Assembly: GCF_018255755.1 (NCBI RefSeq)
Contig: NZ_CP073766.1
Coordinates: 7,686,501 to 7,750,500 of the forward strand
Direction of reading: 5' to 3'
From: Chitinophaga sp. HK235
Lineage (GTDB): Bacteria; Bacteroidota; Bacteroidia; Chitinophagales; Chitinophagaceae
DNA: 64,000 nucleotides
Shown: in pieces, positions 26,410 to 34,632 of the stretch
Position numbering within the stretch: the stretch's first letter is position 1
How the letters are laid out: each line of letters opens with the position of its first letter
The notes under the pieces: generated by a model
The model's database searches: none
Told to the model about the DNA's origin: nothing
Seen by the model: only the letters and a program-made list of their open reading frames with translations
Translations under genes and position numbers: made by a program

Positions 26410-27286
26410 TCCCCTTGGGAGGAGGGAGTGGAGAAGAGGTGATATGTGGCGATTGTTTGCACTATTTCATGACGATTGTGTAACAAAAGTCTAAAATTCT
26501 ACCGGTAAATAAAAGTGCAGTGGCTATATTTTCAAATAATTCAAATTTGTGCTTGTTTGTTGGAAAATATTCTGTTTTAGTGCTGTATTAATGCGTTTTG
26601 TTGTTTTTTATCTGTTTTTTGTTCGTTTTTTTGTTTTGGTAAGATGATTGGCGTGAGATTTTTTCGTTTGTTTTTGAGACAATTTTATGACAAATAAAGC
26701 CAGGAATGTCCTTTTGTTATGGGTCTTGTTTGTCATGAAATATATGACAATATCTAAGCTTCTTCCTGGGCGGGAGTGTCTGGTTGTTCCTGCTCAACGG
26801 GCTGATGACTGTGGGTAAAGGAATAGCGTGCCCAGAGCAAAGAGAATTACCAGTATGGTCAGTTGAAATTGAACAGGCGTAAGGCCTTTTGCGGATATCA
26901 GCGCAGGATGCGCTGTGCCGCAGCTGTAGAAATACTGTACATGATAATAGATTATAGGGATTTTGGTAACCAATGGAATAAATTACTTGGAAGAAAGTAA
27001 AATATCCTTAACTTTAGCTGTCTAAAACATTTGCCTCTTGTCCGTTTCGTTGAAATATACAAGCAACAGTCAACTCAACTACTACTTTCTCATGGCTACC
27101 CTCGCCATGGATTCGGCTCTGGCATAACTCTTCCGAAACAGCCCCTTCCAGCTGCTTTTCCTGTTTATATCGCGTAACTTTGTAATAGTAGATTTCTCCA
27201 TTGCTATTGCTGCATTTGCGCACATCGTTTTACCGGCAATTTGTCTTAAACATCAGCCTTTCGTGCTGCATGATAGTTTTCAATAT
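26410..27286. other. Long region without a convincing gene
   Basis: About 0.88 kb between the thr leader and hmgA, T-rich in 26560-26700. Three ttgtcat/atgacaa half-sites lie at 26687-26693, 26730-26736 and 26744-26750; the last two form a 7-bp inverted repeat with a 7-base loop. On the minus strand around 26915-26755, short stretches such as LTILVILFALGTLFLY read like a membrane helix but are broken by stops, perhaps gene debris. A 47-codon frame (27225-27082, minus, starting MCANAAIAMEKS) is basic and unrecognised. Promoters of thrA and hmgA should lie here but were not identified. Confidence 0.5.
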
Positions 27287-27304
27287 AATTAAGTTTTAGC
27301 TTAA

Positions 27305-27339
27305 TCATACACCAAAGCAATTTCATACACCAAAGCAAT
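27305..27339. promoter_or_regulatory. 17-bp direct repeat upstream of hmgA, possible operator
   Basis: tcatacaccaaagcaat occurs twice, at 27305-27321 and 27323-27339, with an 18-base period, ending 19 bases before the hmgA start. Just upstream is a 6-bp inverted repeat attaag/cttaat (27288-27305). A tandem site on one DNA face so near the start suggests a regulator site for tyrosine catabolism, or a simple duplication. Confidence 0.45.
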
Positions 27340-27358
27340 CATTTCAATACTACCCGTT

Positions 27359-28516
27359 ATGCCACATTATCATAAACTTGGACAAATACCTCATAAACGC
27401 CATACCCAGTTTCGCAAGCCGGACGGGGGACTTTACTCGGAACAGCTGTTTTCAACGGAAGGTTTTTCTTCCCATTCCAGCCTTTTATACCACTGCCATC
27501 CGCCTACAGAAATTGTAAAGGTAGACGAGCCTTATTCCGTAGCACCAAAGGTGGCGGAAGAAAAAATGCTGAAACACCGCAGTTTCCAGGGCTTTAATAT
27601 CCAGCCGGAAAATGATTTCCTGCAAAGCCGCAAAGCCGTGCTGGTCAACAGCGACCTGCATATTGTACTGGCATCACCCCGCAAAAGCATGGAAGATTAC
27701 TTCTATAAAAATGCTGACGCGGATGAAATGATATTTGTACATGAAGGCAACGGCGTGCTTCGTACACAGTACGGCCAGCTGGAGTTTGGTTACGGTGATT
27801 ACCTCGTGATTCCACGCGGTACCATCTATCAGATCTCTTTTGCAACAGAAAACAACCGACTCTTTATTGTAGAATCGTTTAGCCCTCTCCGTTATCCCAA
27901 AAGATACCTGAGCAAATACGGCCAGCTGCTGGAACATGCTCCCTTCTGCGAAAGAGATATCCGGCAGCCGCAAAACCTGGAAACCATCGACCAGGAAGGC
28001 GATTTCCTGATCCGTATAAAAAAGAAAGGCGTGATCTATCCGATCCACTACAAACATCATCCTTTTGATGTGGTGGGATGGGATGGCTGTGAATATCCGT
28101 TTGCTTTTTCCATCCATGACTTTGAGCCTATTACCGGGCGCGTGCACCAACCACCACCAGTACACCAGACTTTTGAAGGCAACAATTTTGTGGTTTGCTC
28201 TTTCTGTCCGCGCCTGTTCGATTACCACCCGCAGGCTATCCCGGCGCCTTATAACCACAGCAATATCGACAGCGATGAAGTATTGTATTATGTAGATGGT
28301 GATTTTATGAGCCGTAAACATGTTACCCGGGGAATGATCACCCTGCACCCCGCAGGAATCCCGCACGGGCCTCATCCGGGAGCAGTGGAAAAAAGCATTG
28401 GCGCCAAAGAAACCAAAGAGCTGGCCGTGATGGTGGATACCTTTCATCCGTTGCAGATCACAGAAGCAGCGCTGGGCATAGAAGACGGAGGTTATGTCAT
28501 GAGCTGGGCAGAATAG
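27359..28516 (+). CDS. hmgA: Homogentisate 1,2-dioxygenase
   Basis: Opens the ring of homogentisate to maleylacetoacetate in tyrosine breakdown. The 385 residues form the cupin-type fold. Candidate iron ligands are His300 with the acidic pair that follows (PYNHSNIDSDEV) and the His in GIPHGPHPG, in the order His-Glu-His known for the family. It is shorter than the mammalian enzyme but usual for Bacteroidota. The next gene, 92 bases on, encodes the enzyme that makes its substrate. Confidence 0.93.
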   Translation: MPHYHKLGQIPHKRHTQFRKPDGGLYSEQLFSTEGFSSHSSLLYHCHPPTEIVKVDEPYSVAPKVAEEKMLKHRSFQGFNIQPENDFLQSRKAVLVNSDLHIVLASPRKSMEDYFYKNADADEMIFVHEGNGVLRTQYGQLEFGYGDYLVIPRGTIYQISFATENNRLFIVESFSPLRYPKRYLSKYGQLLEHAPFCERDIRQPQNLETIDQEGDFLIRIKKKGVIYPIHYKHHPFDVVGWDGCEYPFAFSIHDFEPITGRVHQPPPVHQTFEGNNFVVCSFCPRLFDYHPQAIPAPYNHSNIDSDEVLYYVDGDFMSRKHVTRGMITLHPAGIPHGPHPGAVEKSIGAKETKELAVMVDTFHPLQITEAALGIEDGGYVMSWAE

Positions 28517-28608
28517 GAAGAATATAACAGCATTAAAATACTAAAGACAAACACCAAAACAAACGACACCAAAACAACTAAACAACAAAAATCTAAAAAA
28601 CTGAATTT

Positions 28609-29739
28609 ATGGAAACCGCAGTAGCAAACGCTTCCAATGTAACCGGTCAGCAGGATTTTTTACCACTGAACGGTACTGATTATGTTGAATTTTACGTAGG
28701 AAACGCCAAACAGGCAGCACACTATTACAAGACCGCCTTCGGTTTTCAGTCTGTGGCTTACGCAGGCCCGGAAACAGGTGTTAAAGACAGGACGTCCTAT
28801 GTGCTGGTGCAGAACAAACTGCGCTTTGTGTTAACTACTTCTTTAGTGCCCGATAGTGAAATCGCCCGGCACGTAGCCAAACATGGCGATGGTGTGAAAG
28901 TACTGGCACTCTGGGTAGATGATGCCCGTTCTGCTTTTGAAGAAACCGTAAAAAGAGGAGCAGAGCCTTTCCTGGAGCCGGTAGTGGAAAAAGACGAGTT
29001 CGGCGAAGTGGTGCGCAGCGGTATCCATACCTATGGTGATACCGTACACCTGTTCATTGAACGTAAAAACTACAATGGTCCTTTCCTGCCGGGTTACAAG
29101 GAGTGGAAAACAGTATACAACCCTACCGACACCGGCCTGCAGTACGTAGACCACTGCGTAGGCAACGTAGGATGGAATGAAATGAATACCTGGGTGTCTT
29201 TCTACGAGCGTACCATGGGTTTCAAAAACCTGATCTCCTTTGATGATAGCGATATTTCTACCGAATACTCGGCACTCATGAGTAAGGTAATGAGCAATGG
29301 CAACGGCCGTGTGAAATTCCCGATCAATGAGCCTGCTGAAGGTAAAAAGAAATCACAGATCGAAGAGTATCTGGACTTCTATGGTGGCCCTGGTGTACAG
29401 CACGTAGCCATCGCTACCAACAATATTATAGAAACCGTGTCTGAGCTCCAGGCCCGCGGTGTGGAATTCCTCACAGTGCCCAGCAGTTATTATGACACCG
29501 TGCTGGACAGAGTAGGTAAGATAGATGAAGATATTGAACCACTGCGTAAACTGGGCATCCTGATAGATCGTGATGATGAAGGATACCTGCTGCAGATCTT
29601 CACCAAGCCTATTCAGGACAGACCAACCGTATTTTTTGAAATTATCCAGCGCAAAGGTGCCCAGTCTTTCGGTAAAGGCAACTTTAAAGCTTTGTTTGAA
29701 GCGATCGAAAGAGAACAAGCACTGCGTGGTAACTTATAA
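28609..29739 (+). CDS. hppD: 4-hydroxyphenylpyruvate dioxygenase
   Basis: Converts 4-hydroxyphenylpyruvate to homogentisate. The 376 residues contain two vicinal-oxygen-chelate halves. The iron triad is His182 (YVDHCVGNV), His265 (GVQHVAIAT) and Glu344 (FFEIIQRKG), all present. Together with hmgA it forms a tyrosine/phenylalanine catabolic unit; fumarylacetoacetase and the isomerase are not in this window. A strong terminator follows. Confidence 0.96.
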   Translation: METAVANASNVTGQQDFLPLNGTDYVEFYVGNAKQAAHYYKTAFGFQSVAYAGPETGVKDRTSYVLVQNKLRFVLTTSLVPDSEIARHVAKHGDGVKVLALWVDDARSAFEETVKRGAEPFLEPVVEKDEFGEVVRSGIHTYGDTVHLFIERKNYNGPFLPGYKEWKTVYNPTDTGLQYVDHCVGNVGWNEMNTWVSFYERTMGFKNLISFDDSDISTEYSALMSKVMSNGNGRVKFPINEPAEGKKKSQIEEYLDFYGGPGVQHVAIATNNIIETVSELQARGVEFLTVPSSYYDTVLDRVGKIDEDIEPLRKLGILIDRDDEGYLLQIFTKPIQDRPTVFFEIIQRKGAQSFGKGNFKALFEAIEREQALRGNL

Positions 29740-29833
29740 ATTATCGCCGGCCGAGGCCTTGCGACCACTGTTTGTTACAACTTCTATTGAAATCCCTCAA
29801 ATTCGCCGGAAGGCTACAACAATTCAACTCGTG

Positions 29834-29860
29834 ACCCGCACCATTTGGTGCGGGTTTTTT
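29834..29860 (+). terminator. Intrinsic terminator after hppD
   Basis: Stem acccgcacca (29834-29843) and tggtgcgggt (29846-29855) with a 2-base loop, followed by TTTTT. It is about 95 bases after the hppD stop. Confidence 0.92.
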
Positions 29861-29942
29861 ATCGCCCATGCTTCCCGCTGCTTTTTCTATCCGGGAGCGT
29901 CTGCTTGTCCGGAATATTTTCATAAAGGCTGTGTTTGCTTTG

Positions 29943-29971
29943 TTTGTATATTTAATAAATAAATATGTTTT
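29943..29971 (+). promoter_or_regulatory. Candidate Bacteroidota-type promoter for the following secreted protein gene
   Basis: TTTG at 29943-29946 and TATGTTTT at 29964-29971 are 17 bases apart; the Bacteroidota consensus is TTG-N17-23-TAnnTTTG, so the -7 box has one mismatch. The region 29740-30095 otherwise holds only the hppD terminator and AT-rich sequence. Confidence 0.3.
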
Positions 29972-30095
29972 ATTACTTTTAATAAAACCTTTTCATGTTT
30001 TTTCCCGTAGATATGATTGATTAATGCCGACTTTGTTTTAGCCTGGGTCTCATTGAACCATTTCTTTAGCATTTTTTAATTAAACATATCATCCT

Positions 30096-30914
30096 ATGCT
30101 CAACCACAATTACACCCATTGGGTTTCCCGTGCCATGTTGGTAGCCATCCTGGCATGTACTACAGCCTTCCGTACAAACAAAGACACACCCGGAGGCACT
30201 TATCTGCATAAAATTTCTTCTCCTGCAGGCCATACCACGCTGGAGTACAACGCAGACAAATCCCTCCGTAAGGTTATCCGGGTACATCAGTCAGAGGGTG
30301 CTACCTACCAGGAAGTATTACTGCCGGTGTATGAAAACGGCCGCCTTACGAGAACCTTGTCCACCGAAGACGGAACAGCCCTCACCGGCGACCTGAATAC
30401 CACCCTGGAATATGCGTCGTCCGGTAACCAGGTCCGCAAAATCAGCTACTACCGCGATAATGCAGTGTACACCATCGACTCCCTGGTATTTAATGCCGAC
30501 GGAAAAATCAGCACCGGCTACCATCTGGCGCTTAACCCAGCTTCCGGCGCCTGGGAAATCAGCGGCTACCAGCACTATTCCTGGGATCAGCATGGCGATG
30601 TGGCCCGTATGGACAACTTCGGTAAACAACCGGGAAGAGAAGGCTTTCAGATGACATCATCTGTCACCTATAGCTACGACAATAGGCAAAACCCGCAACA
30701 GTTGCGCCCCGAACTGGCCTATGTATTGGATGCGACCGCCGCCAACCTGTCTACTCACAATATTTTGTCTGAAAATATCAGCCTCGAAGACGCTTCCAGC
30801 GTGATCACCCATAATTATTCCTATATTTATAATGCGGACAAATACCCTGTGAGCGCCACTTTCAGAGGCAGAGCCAACGAAGAAACTGTTAAACTGGAAT
30901 GGGTGAGGCTCTGA
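30096..30914 (+). CDS. Secreted protein of unknown function with YD-like repeats
   Basis: A 272-residue exported protein; the N-terminus carries a hydrophobic signal segment (AMLVAILACTTAF). The body has strands such as LEYNADKSLRK, DSLVFNADGKIST, YHYSWDQHGDVARM-like and VTYSYDNRQNPQQL, resembling the DUF4595/YD-repeat style beta proteins common in Bacteroidota secretomes. No catalytic residues or known family could be assigned. It is followed by a small membrane protein gene 61 bases away. Confidence 0.7.
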   Translation: MLNHNYTHWVSRAMLVAILACTTAFRTNKDTPGGTYLHKISSPAGHTTLEYNADKSLRKVIRVHQSEGATYQEVLLPVYENGRLTRTLSTEDGTALTGDLNTTLEYASSGNQVRKISYYRDNAVYTIDSLVFNADGKISTGYHLALNPASGAWEISGYQHYSWDQHGDVARMDNFGKQPGREGFQMTSSVTYSYDNRQNPQQLRPELAYVLDATAANLSTHNILSENISLEDASSVITHNYSYIYNADKYPVSATFRGRANEETVKLEWVRL

Positions 30915-30975
30915 AAAAAACAATTATCGTGTAACTTTACGGTACAATATTACTGCTAACCGTTCCGTTTTTTTT

Positions 30976-31164
30976 ATGAGCTTACAAACGCTGTTTGGAA
31001 TACTGTTTTTATTAGGAGGGATTTTTCAGGCATTTACCGCGATTCTTATCTACCAGGGCCATCAACACTACATTTTGAAGATTGCTAGCAGAAAGGTAAG
31101 TATGGTAATATATTTTATTTTTGCGCTCTTATTGTTTTATCTTGCCTACATAAACCTGGTGTGA
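30976..31164 (+). CDS. Small two-helix membrane protein, unknown function
   Basis: A 62-residue protein made almost entirely of two hydrophobic segments, about residues 3-25 (LFGILFLLGGIFQAFTAILIY) and 42-60 (SMVIYFIFALLLFYLAYI), joined by a short basic loop. It sits between a secreted protein and an L,D-transpeptidase gene, 28 bases before the latter. No function recognised; the strong hydrophobic pattern and clean ATG support a real gene. Confidence 0.65.
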   Translation: MSLQTLFGILFLLGGIFQAFTAILIYQGHQHYILKIASRKVSMVIYFIFALLLFYLAYINLV

Positions 31165-31192
31165 GAATCTTAAAATTTTGTGAAAATCAGAT

Positions 31193-31942
31193 ATGAAGCG
31201 ACTTGTAGTTTTGGTCATGCTGCTGTTGGGTGTGGGTACCCTGTCGGCACAACAATCATTCCTGGAGAACCAGAAAATGTTCCCTAAAGTGGGGGAGGCC
31301 TACCGGGAAAAAGAAGAAATGCTGAAAAGGGAATTCGCCAAAAAAGGATTGACGTACCCCGCCAAATATATATTTGTCCGCTCTTTCAAGCTGGACAGTG
31401 AAATGGAGATCTGGGTAAAAAACAGTGCTACAGATACCTTCCGCCTGTTTAAATCTTACCGGGTGTGTACGCTCTCCGGTAAAATGGGCCCCAAAAGAAA
31501 AGAGGGAGACCGCCAGGTGCCGGAAGGCTTCTACTATATCAATGATTTCAATCCCAACAGTAGTTATCACCTGTCACTGGGTATCAACTACCCCAACTTC
31601 TCCGACCGCATTCTGAGCGATCAGAAAAAACCGGGCGGTGAAATCTATATTCACGGTAACTGCATCACAGTGGGTTGTATTCCGCTGACAGATGAGTTTA
31701 TTGATGAAGTGTATATCTTGGCTGTCAACGCTAAAAATGCTGGTCAGGACTTTATCCCCGTGCATGTGTTCCCGGTGAAGTTTGGAAATCCCCGTTCCGT
31801 CGACTATCTGAGTAACTTCGCCCTGACTGATAACACTTCCACCGCATTATGGGCAGAGCTGAGAACAGCGTACGACTATTTCGAAAAACACCACCGTCTG
31901 CCGGTTGTCCTGGTAGATGATAAAGGCAAGTATATTATGTAG
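31193..31942 (+). CDS. YafK-like L,D-transpeptidase family protein
   Basis: A periplasmic cell-wall enzyme of 249 residues. The signal peptide MKRLVVLVMLLLGVGTLSAQ is clear. The catalytic motif is IHGNCITVGCIPLTDE with His154 and nucleophile Cys162; this compact HG-x-C-x-T-x-GC form is that of the YafK branch rather than the YkuD/ErfK branch. In E. coli the YafK enzyme (DpaA) detaches Braun lipoprotein from peptidoglycan. The substrate here is unknown. A strong terminator follows. Confidence 0.88.
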   Translation: MKRLVVLVMLLLGVGTLSAQQSFLENQKMFPKVGEAYREKEEMLKREFAKKGLTYPAKYIFVRSFKLDSEMEIWVKNSATDTFRLFKSYRVCTLSGKMGPKRKEGDRQVPEGFYYINDFNPNSSYHLSLGINYPNFSDRILSDQKKPGGEIYIHGNCITVGCIPLTDEFIDEVYILAVNAKNAGQDFIPVHVFPVKFGNPRSVDYLSNFALTDNTSTALWAELRTAYDYFEKHHRLPVVLVDDKGKYIM

Positions 31943-31974
31943 TTACAGGCCAATCACCTGACTGACTGCAACCA

Positions 31975-32021
31975 AACGAAGATCCGGGCATATAATAATT
32001 TGCCCGGATCTTCGTTTTTTT
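31975..32021 (+). terminator. Strong terminator after the L,D-transpeptidase gene
   Basis: Stem of 16 bp, aacgaagatccgggca (31975-31990) and tgcccggatcttcgtt (32001-32016), loop tataataatt, followed by a T-run. The start aacgaagacc/aacgaagatcc is also seen in the fbp terminator at 59101. Confidence 0.93.
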
Positions 32022-32122
32022 CTACGATTCGGCATCCATAGCCAGGGTTTCATCAATATTCTATTTGTTTTTTAGATTTTTTTTTTGAAACTTGTCCGAA
32101 GGTCAAATCAATTTTACTGTTT

Positions 32123-32698
32123 ATGCACAGAAGAGACGCAATCAGGAATGTGGCGATTTTGTTGGGGACTGCCATTTCCGCTTCCACGTTATCAGCTTTA
32201 GAGAGCTGCACAGGTTCCGCTCCGAAAAACTATGATCTGAACAAGCCTGAAACCAAAGCGTTGCTGGCCGAAATCGCGGAAACCATCATACCCACCACCA
32301 GCACGCCTGGTGCCAAAGCTGCAAAAGTAGATGAATTCATTGTCGTAATGATGAATGACTGCTACAAAAAAAGTGATCAGGACATCTTCCTCGAAGGCCT
32401 GAAAAAAATTGATGCTGCCAGCCAGCAGAAGTTCAAAAAGAACTTCATGGACATCACACCGGAGCAACGTACTGAACTGCTCACCCAGATTGATAAAGAG
32501 CGTGTGGACTACAACAAGCGTAAAGACAAGAAAGAAGGAGATCCTACCCATTACTTCCAGTATCTGAAAGAGCTCACATTGCTGGGTTATTTCACCTCTA
32601 AGGAAGGTGCAACACAGGCATTGCGCTATGTACCGGTACCGGGCAAATATGAAGGCTGTATCCCTTATAAAAAAGGAGATAAAGCCTGGGCTGTTTAA
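32123..32698 (+). CDS. Gluconate 2-dehydrogenase subunit 3-like protein (exported small subunit)
   Basis: The 191-residue partner of a GMC flavoprotein dehydrogenase. A twin-arginine-like signal (HRRDAIRN followed by VAILLGTAISASTLSAL) suggests export of a folded protein by Tat. The body (KALLAEIAETIIPTTSTPGAKA and the later YFQYLKELTLLGYFTSKEGA) matches the subunit-3 family. In characterised glucose and gluconate dehydrogenases this subunit carries the flavin subunit across the membrane. The two GMC proteins that follow have no signal of their own, which fits. Confidence 0.9.
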   Translation: MHRRDAIRNVAILLGTAISASTLSALESCTGSAPKNYDLNKPETKALLAEIAETIIPTTSTPGAKAAKVDEFIVVMMNDCYKKSDQDIFLEGLKKIDAASQQKFKKNFMDITPEQRTELLTQIDKERVDYNKRKDKKEGDPTHYFQYLKELTLLGYFTSKEGATQALRYVPVPGKYEGCIPYKKGDKAWAV

Positions 32699-32774
32699 TC
32701 ATAACATCCTCATTTGCCACTGGCCGACAACTGTCGGCCCCTGATTTCTATCTTTCAAATCAAAACGACTTCAC

Positions 32775-34472
32775 ATGAACTTAAACATAAAGGCACAGGA
32801 GCAGAATACCTACGATGCAATCGTTATTGGCTCCGGTGTAAGCGGTGGCTGGGCTGCCAAAGAACTGACCGAAAAAGGTCTGAAAGTGTTGATGCTGGAT
32901 CGTGGTAAACAGCTGGAACACGTGAAAGACTACGACACGGCGACCAAAGATCCCTGGGAATTCAAACACCGCGGCCGCCTGACAGTAGACCAGCGCGAAA
33001 CCCATCCCAAACTGAGCCGCGACTACCCTTATAGTGAACACAACGAAAAATTCTGGATCAACGATTCACAAAGTCCATACAACGAAGTAAAAAGATTCGA
33101 CTGGTACCGCCCCGATATCGTAGGCGGTAAATCCATTATGTGGGGCCGTCAGTCTTATCGCTGGAGCGATCTGGATTTCGAAGCCAACCTGAAAGATGGT
33201 ATCGCTGTAGACTGGCCTATCCGTTATAAAGAAATTGCTCCCTGGTACGACTATGTAGAGAAATTTGCTGGTATCAGCGGTACCCGTGAAGGACTGCCAC
33301 AGCTGCCTGATGGCCAGTTCATGCCTGCCATGGAAATGAACTGTGTGGAGAAAGACGTGAAAAAAGCCGTAGAAGGCAAGTTTAAAGGTCGCATCATCAC
33401 TATGGGCCGCGTGGCTAACATTACGCAGCCATTGCCTGGCCGAAGCAGCTGCCAGTTCCGTAACCTGTGCAGCCGCGGATGTCCGTTTGGCGCTTACTTC
33501 AGCACCCAGTCTTCTACTTTGCCGGCTGCCATGGCTACCGGTAATCTTACCCTGCGTCCGGATTCCATCGTGAACTCCGTGATCTATGACGAGAAACAGG
33601 GCAAAGCCACCGGTGTGCGTGTGATCGACAAACATACCAAGGAAATGGTGGAATACTACGCTAAAATCATCTTCATCAATGGTTCTACCCTTGGTTCTAC
33701 CTTCGTTATGCTCAACTCTACCTCTTCCCGTTTCCCGAATGGTTTGGGCAACGATAGCGGTGTGCTGGGCAAATACCTGATGGATCACCACTTCCGTACC
33801 GGTGCCTCTGGTACTGCAGAAGGGTATGATGATAAATATTTCTTCGGACGCCGTGCCAACGGTATCTACGTTCCCCGCTATCAGAATATCGGTAACGATA
33901 AACGTGATTACTTACGTGGCTTCGGTTACCAGGGTGGCGCAGGCCGTGGCGGATGGAGCCGTGGCATCGCCGAAATGGGTGTGGGTAAAGACTTCAAGGA
34001 AATGCTGACGGAACCAGGCAAATGGAGCATGGGACTGGGTGGCTTCGGAGAATGCCTGCCTTATGAAGACAACATGGTAACCCTCGATAAATCTGTTAAA
34101 GACGCCTGGGGCCAGCCAGTACTGAAATTCGACTGCGAGTTCAAAGAGAATGAAAAGAAAATGCGGGTAGACATGATGAACGATGCTGCCGAAATGCTGG
34201 AAGCTGCAGGCCTTAAAAATGTGAAAACATATGATAACGGTTCCTTCCCCGGTATGGCCATTCACGAAATGGGTACTGCACGTATGGGCCGTGATCCTAA
34301 AACGTCTGTGCTCAATGGCTTTAACCAGATGCACGCCGTGAAAAATGTATTCGTAACAGATGGTTCCTGCATGACTTCTGCTGCCTGCGTAAATCCTTCT
34401 CTCACTTACATGGCGCTCACCGCCCGTGCTGCTGATTATGCCGTGAAAGAACTGAAAAAAGGAAATATTTAA
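32775..34472 (+). CDS. GMC-family FAD dehydrogenase with iron-sulfur motif (copy 1)
   Basis: A 565-residue sugar or polyol dehydrogenase, predicted to be exported with the small subunit encoded 76 bases upstream. The FAD motif VIGSGVSGGWAAKEL is at 17-31. The C-terminal GMC part has HEMGTARMG and CVNPSLTYMALTARA. Cys226, Cys232 and Cys236 form C-x5-C-x3-C (CQFRNLCSRGC), the spacing reported for the 3Fe-4S site in bacterial FAD-glucose dehydrogenases. No cytochrome c subunit is nearby, so the electron acceptor is unknown. Glucoside 3-dehydrogenase is another possible activity. Confidence 0.9.
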   Translation: MNLNIKAQEQNTYDAIVIGSGVSGGWAAKELTEKGLKVLMLDRGKQLEHVKDYDTATKDPWEFKHRGRLTVDQRETHPKLSRDYPYSEHNEKFWINDSQSPYNEVKRFDWYRPDIVGGKSIMWGRQSYRWSDLDFEANLKDGIAVDWPIRYKEIAPWYDYVEKFAGISGTREGLPQLPDGQFMPAMEMNCVEKDVKKAVEGKFKGRIITMGRVANITQPLPGRSSCQFRNLCSRGCPFGAYFSTQSSTLPAAMATGNLTLRPDSIVNSVIYDEKQGKATGVRVIDKHTKEMVEYYAKIIFINGSTLGSTFVMLNSTSSRFPNGLGNDSGVLGKYLMDHHFRTGASGTAEGYDDKYFFGRRANGIYVPRYQNIGNDKRDYLRGFGYQGGAGRGGWSRGIAEMGVGKDFKEMLTEPGKWSMGLGGFGECLPYEDNMVTLDKSVKDAWGQPVLKFDCEFKENEKKMRVDMMNDAAEMLEAAGLKNVKTYDNGSFPGMAIHEMGTARMGRDPKTSVLNGFNQMHAVKNVFVTDGSCMTSAACVNPSLTYMALTARAADYAVKELKKGNI

Positions 34473-34632
34473 TTTTTGATTTTCGATTTTTTAATTTTCG
34501 GATTTTTTTGATTTAGATAAATTTAGGAAACGGAATGCAGTGGGCTACTCCACTGCATTTCAAATTTTTAAATCAAAAAAACAAAATCCGAAAAATTCAT
34601 AAATCCACAAATCAGCAATCAAAAGTGAACGT
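34473..34632. repeat. Large AT-rich inverted repeat between the two GMC genes
   Basis: The spacer is built as an imperfect mirror: gatttt/gattttt runs on the left (34478-34514) against aaatc/aaaaatcc runs on the right (34567-34620), around a central GC-containing hairpin aatgcagtgg (34535-34544) with ccactgcatt (34551-34560). It could cut transcription between the two copies, so the second may be expressed less or independently. Confidence 0.6.

Noticed and set aside
27014..27223. 69-codon minus-strand frame starting with GTG upstream of hmgA
   Set aside because: No signal peptide, domain or ribosome site is visible; composition looks random and it overlaps another short frame. Mentioned only as part of the non-coding interval.
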